Shown one piece after another: positions 7,477 to 8,352 of a stretch of DNA of 8,352 nt. The stretch comes from an uncultured Mucispirillum sp. (GTDB taxonomy: Bacteria > Chrysiogenota > Deferribacteres > Deferribacterales > Mucispirillaceae). The stretch lies in the NCBI GenBank assembly GCA_910586745.1, contig CAJUJZ010000102.1, forward strand, positions 1 through 8,352, written 5' to 3'. The position numbers and the translations under genes are program-made. A model generated the notes under the pieces. The model had not been told where the DNA came from and did not search any database. It worked only from the letters and a program-made list of their open reading frames with translations. Position 1 is the stretch's first letter. Each line of letters begins with the position of its first letter.

Positions 7477-8352
7477 TTATTTTATATTTATAACATTTTC
7501 AAAATTAAGCCTAGTATTATCAACACCTGTGTATAAAACTTGTCTGTTATTTGAAAAAATATTTTTTATAAATTCTGCACGATTTTTATCAAGAGCAGCT
7601 TCAAAGTCGTCTAAAAGAGTTATTATACTTATTTTTCTGCTTTCTTCAATAATTTTTATAAAACTGTATAAACAAAGCAGTATAAATGTTTTTTTCTGAC
7701 CTGTTGATGAAAATTTCTCTATTATTTTTTCATTAAGGCACATTTCTATTTTATCACGATGGATGCCATATAATGACTTTTTCATAAATTTCTCTTTATT
7801 AAGTAAAGATATGTCTGATATATTGCTGGAATAATTTATAAAAACATTTTCCATGGTGAAATCTAAACTGTTATATAATTCTTTTAGATTTTTATTAACC
7901 TCATCAATAATTTTAACCCGTTTACTAGATATTTTATTTGAAAGATATACTATTTTTTCATTTAATACATCTAAATATATAAAATCAGATATTTCTTTAT
8001 CAAATTCTGCATTTTTTTGTGATAAAAGTCTGTTATAATGTTTTACATCATATATATGCTCTTTATCGTAGTAAAAAATAAATCTATCTATAAAATTACG
8101 CCTGTCCTGCTGGTCTTTTGATAGTATACCAAGCATTTCAGGTGTATAACATGCAACAGGATGATTATATACATAATCTGCAATATCTTCTATATCTTCC
8201 CCGTTAACAATTGTTATTCTTTTGTTTTTAAATAAACATACTGCATCGCTGATAAAAGAGCCTTTTTTTATTTCACTTTCTATTCTGAAAAATTCTTCAT
8301 TAAAAGTAACAACTGATGATAAAGGCTGTTTTTTAAAACTTCTGAGTCCAAA
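7477..8352 (-). CDS. recF: DNA replication and repair protein RecF, C-terminal 291 residues (start beyond right edge)
   Basis: RecF is an SMC/Rad50-like ATPase that, with RecO and RecR, helps load RecA at single-strand gaps. The frame stays open from 7477 to the window edge, beyond the internal ATG at 8136, which is therefore not the start. The visible part begins with FGLRSFK, matching the region just after the Walker A segment, so roughly the first 50-70 residues, including Walker A, are missing. Seen in fragment numbering: PEMLGILSKDQQDRRNFID (71-89), the family PE...RR.FLD region; GIHRDK 196-201; the ABC-type signature SSTGQKK 215-221; and Walker B with D-loop ITLLDDFEAALD 244-255. The segment between is Lys-rich and poorly conserved. 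The gene is noticeably more AT-rich than gyrB. Its place before gyrB fits the dnaA-dnaN-recF-gyrB layout near the replication origin. Confidence 0.95.
   Translation of the reverse strand, partial: FGLRSFKKQPLSSVVTFNEEFFRIESEIKKGSFISDAVCLFKNKRITIVNGEDIEDIADYVYNHPVACYTPEMLGILSKDQQDRRNFIDRFIFYYDKEHIYDVKHYNRLLSQKNAEFDKEISDFIYLDVLNEKIVYLSNKISSKRVKIIDEVNKNLKELYNSLDFTMENVFINYSSNISDISLLNKEKFMKKSLYGIHRDKIEMCLNEKIIEKFSSTGQKKTFILLCLYSFIKIIEESRKISIITLLDDFEAALDKNRAEFIKNIFSNNRQVLYTGVDNTRLNFENVINIK

Noticed and set aside
7853..8038. Open frame on the plus strand, 61 codons, hydrophobic start
   Set aside because: Antisense to recF; the apparent hydrophobic stretch is the complement of Lys/Asn-rich codons.
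8134..8136. ATG at 8136 as the recF start
   Set aside because: The same frame continues open for 72 more codons to the window edge and encodes conserved RecF sequence (RSFK, the CYTPE segment), so this Met is internal.

Overview
The window is a compact, one-direction gene block of about 30% G+C by eye (roughly 24% over the methyltransferase fragment, 33-40% in the conserved parts of gyrB). All genes lie on the minus strand, so transcription runs from the right edge to the left edge. In that order they are recF (5' end missing), gyrB, gyrA, folD, mnmE and a DNA cytosine-5 methyltransferase (3' end missing). Gaps are 15-17 bases, or the stop and start codons overlap by one base (TAATG). There is no non-coding stretch longer than 20 bases, and I see no tRNA, rRNA, CRISPR, insertion sequence or terminator.

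The organism is a low-GC bacterium, most likely Gram-negative. GyrB is 788 residues long and carries a large insert in its C-terminal half, as in proteobacterial gyrases, whereas Gram-positive GyrB is about 640 residues. The recF-gyrB-gyrA order is the classic origin-proximal arrangement, so dnaA and dnaN may lie beyond the right edge. A low-GC Deferribacterota member such as Mucispirillum is my best guess. It rests on composition and general resemblance, not on any search, and should be treated as weak.

Right part (5093-8352): recF (replication-gap repair) and gyrB. Middle (2618-5077): gyrA, which together with gyrB encodes DNA gyrase, with a complete GyrA-box and catalytic tyrosine. Left-middle (412-2618): folD and mnmE, each coupled to the gene before it by a TAATG junction. 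FolD interconverts 5,10-methylene-tetrahydrofolate, and MnmE uses that same cofactor to modify the tRNA wobble uridine, so the pair is functionally coherent. Left edge (1-396): the N-terminal third of a C5-cytosine methyltransferase, 15 bases after mnmE. It is the only accessory-looking gene, and its glutamine codon choice differs from its neighbours.

Most of the window is ordinary housekeeping DNA. The points worth a second look are an arginine at the quinolone-contact position of GyrA (residue 84), replacement of the glycine-rich folate-domain loop of MnmE, the folD-mnmE coupling, and the methyltransferase appended to the operon.
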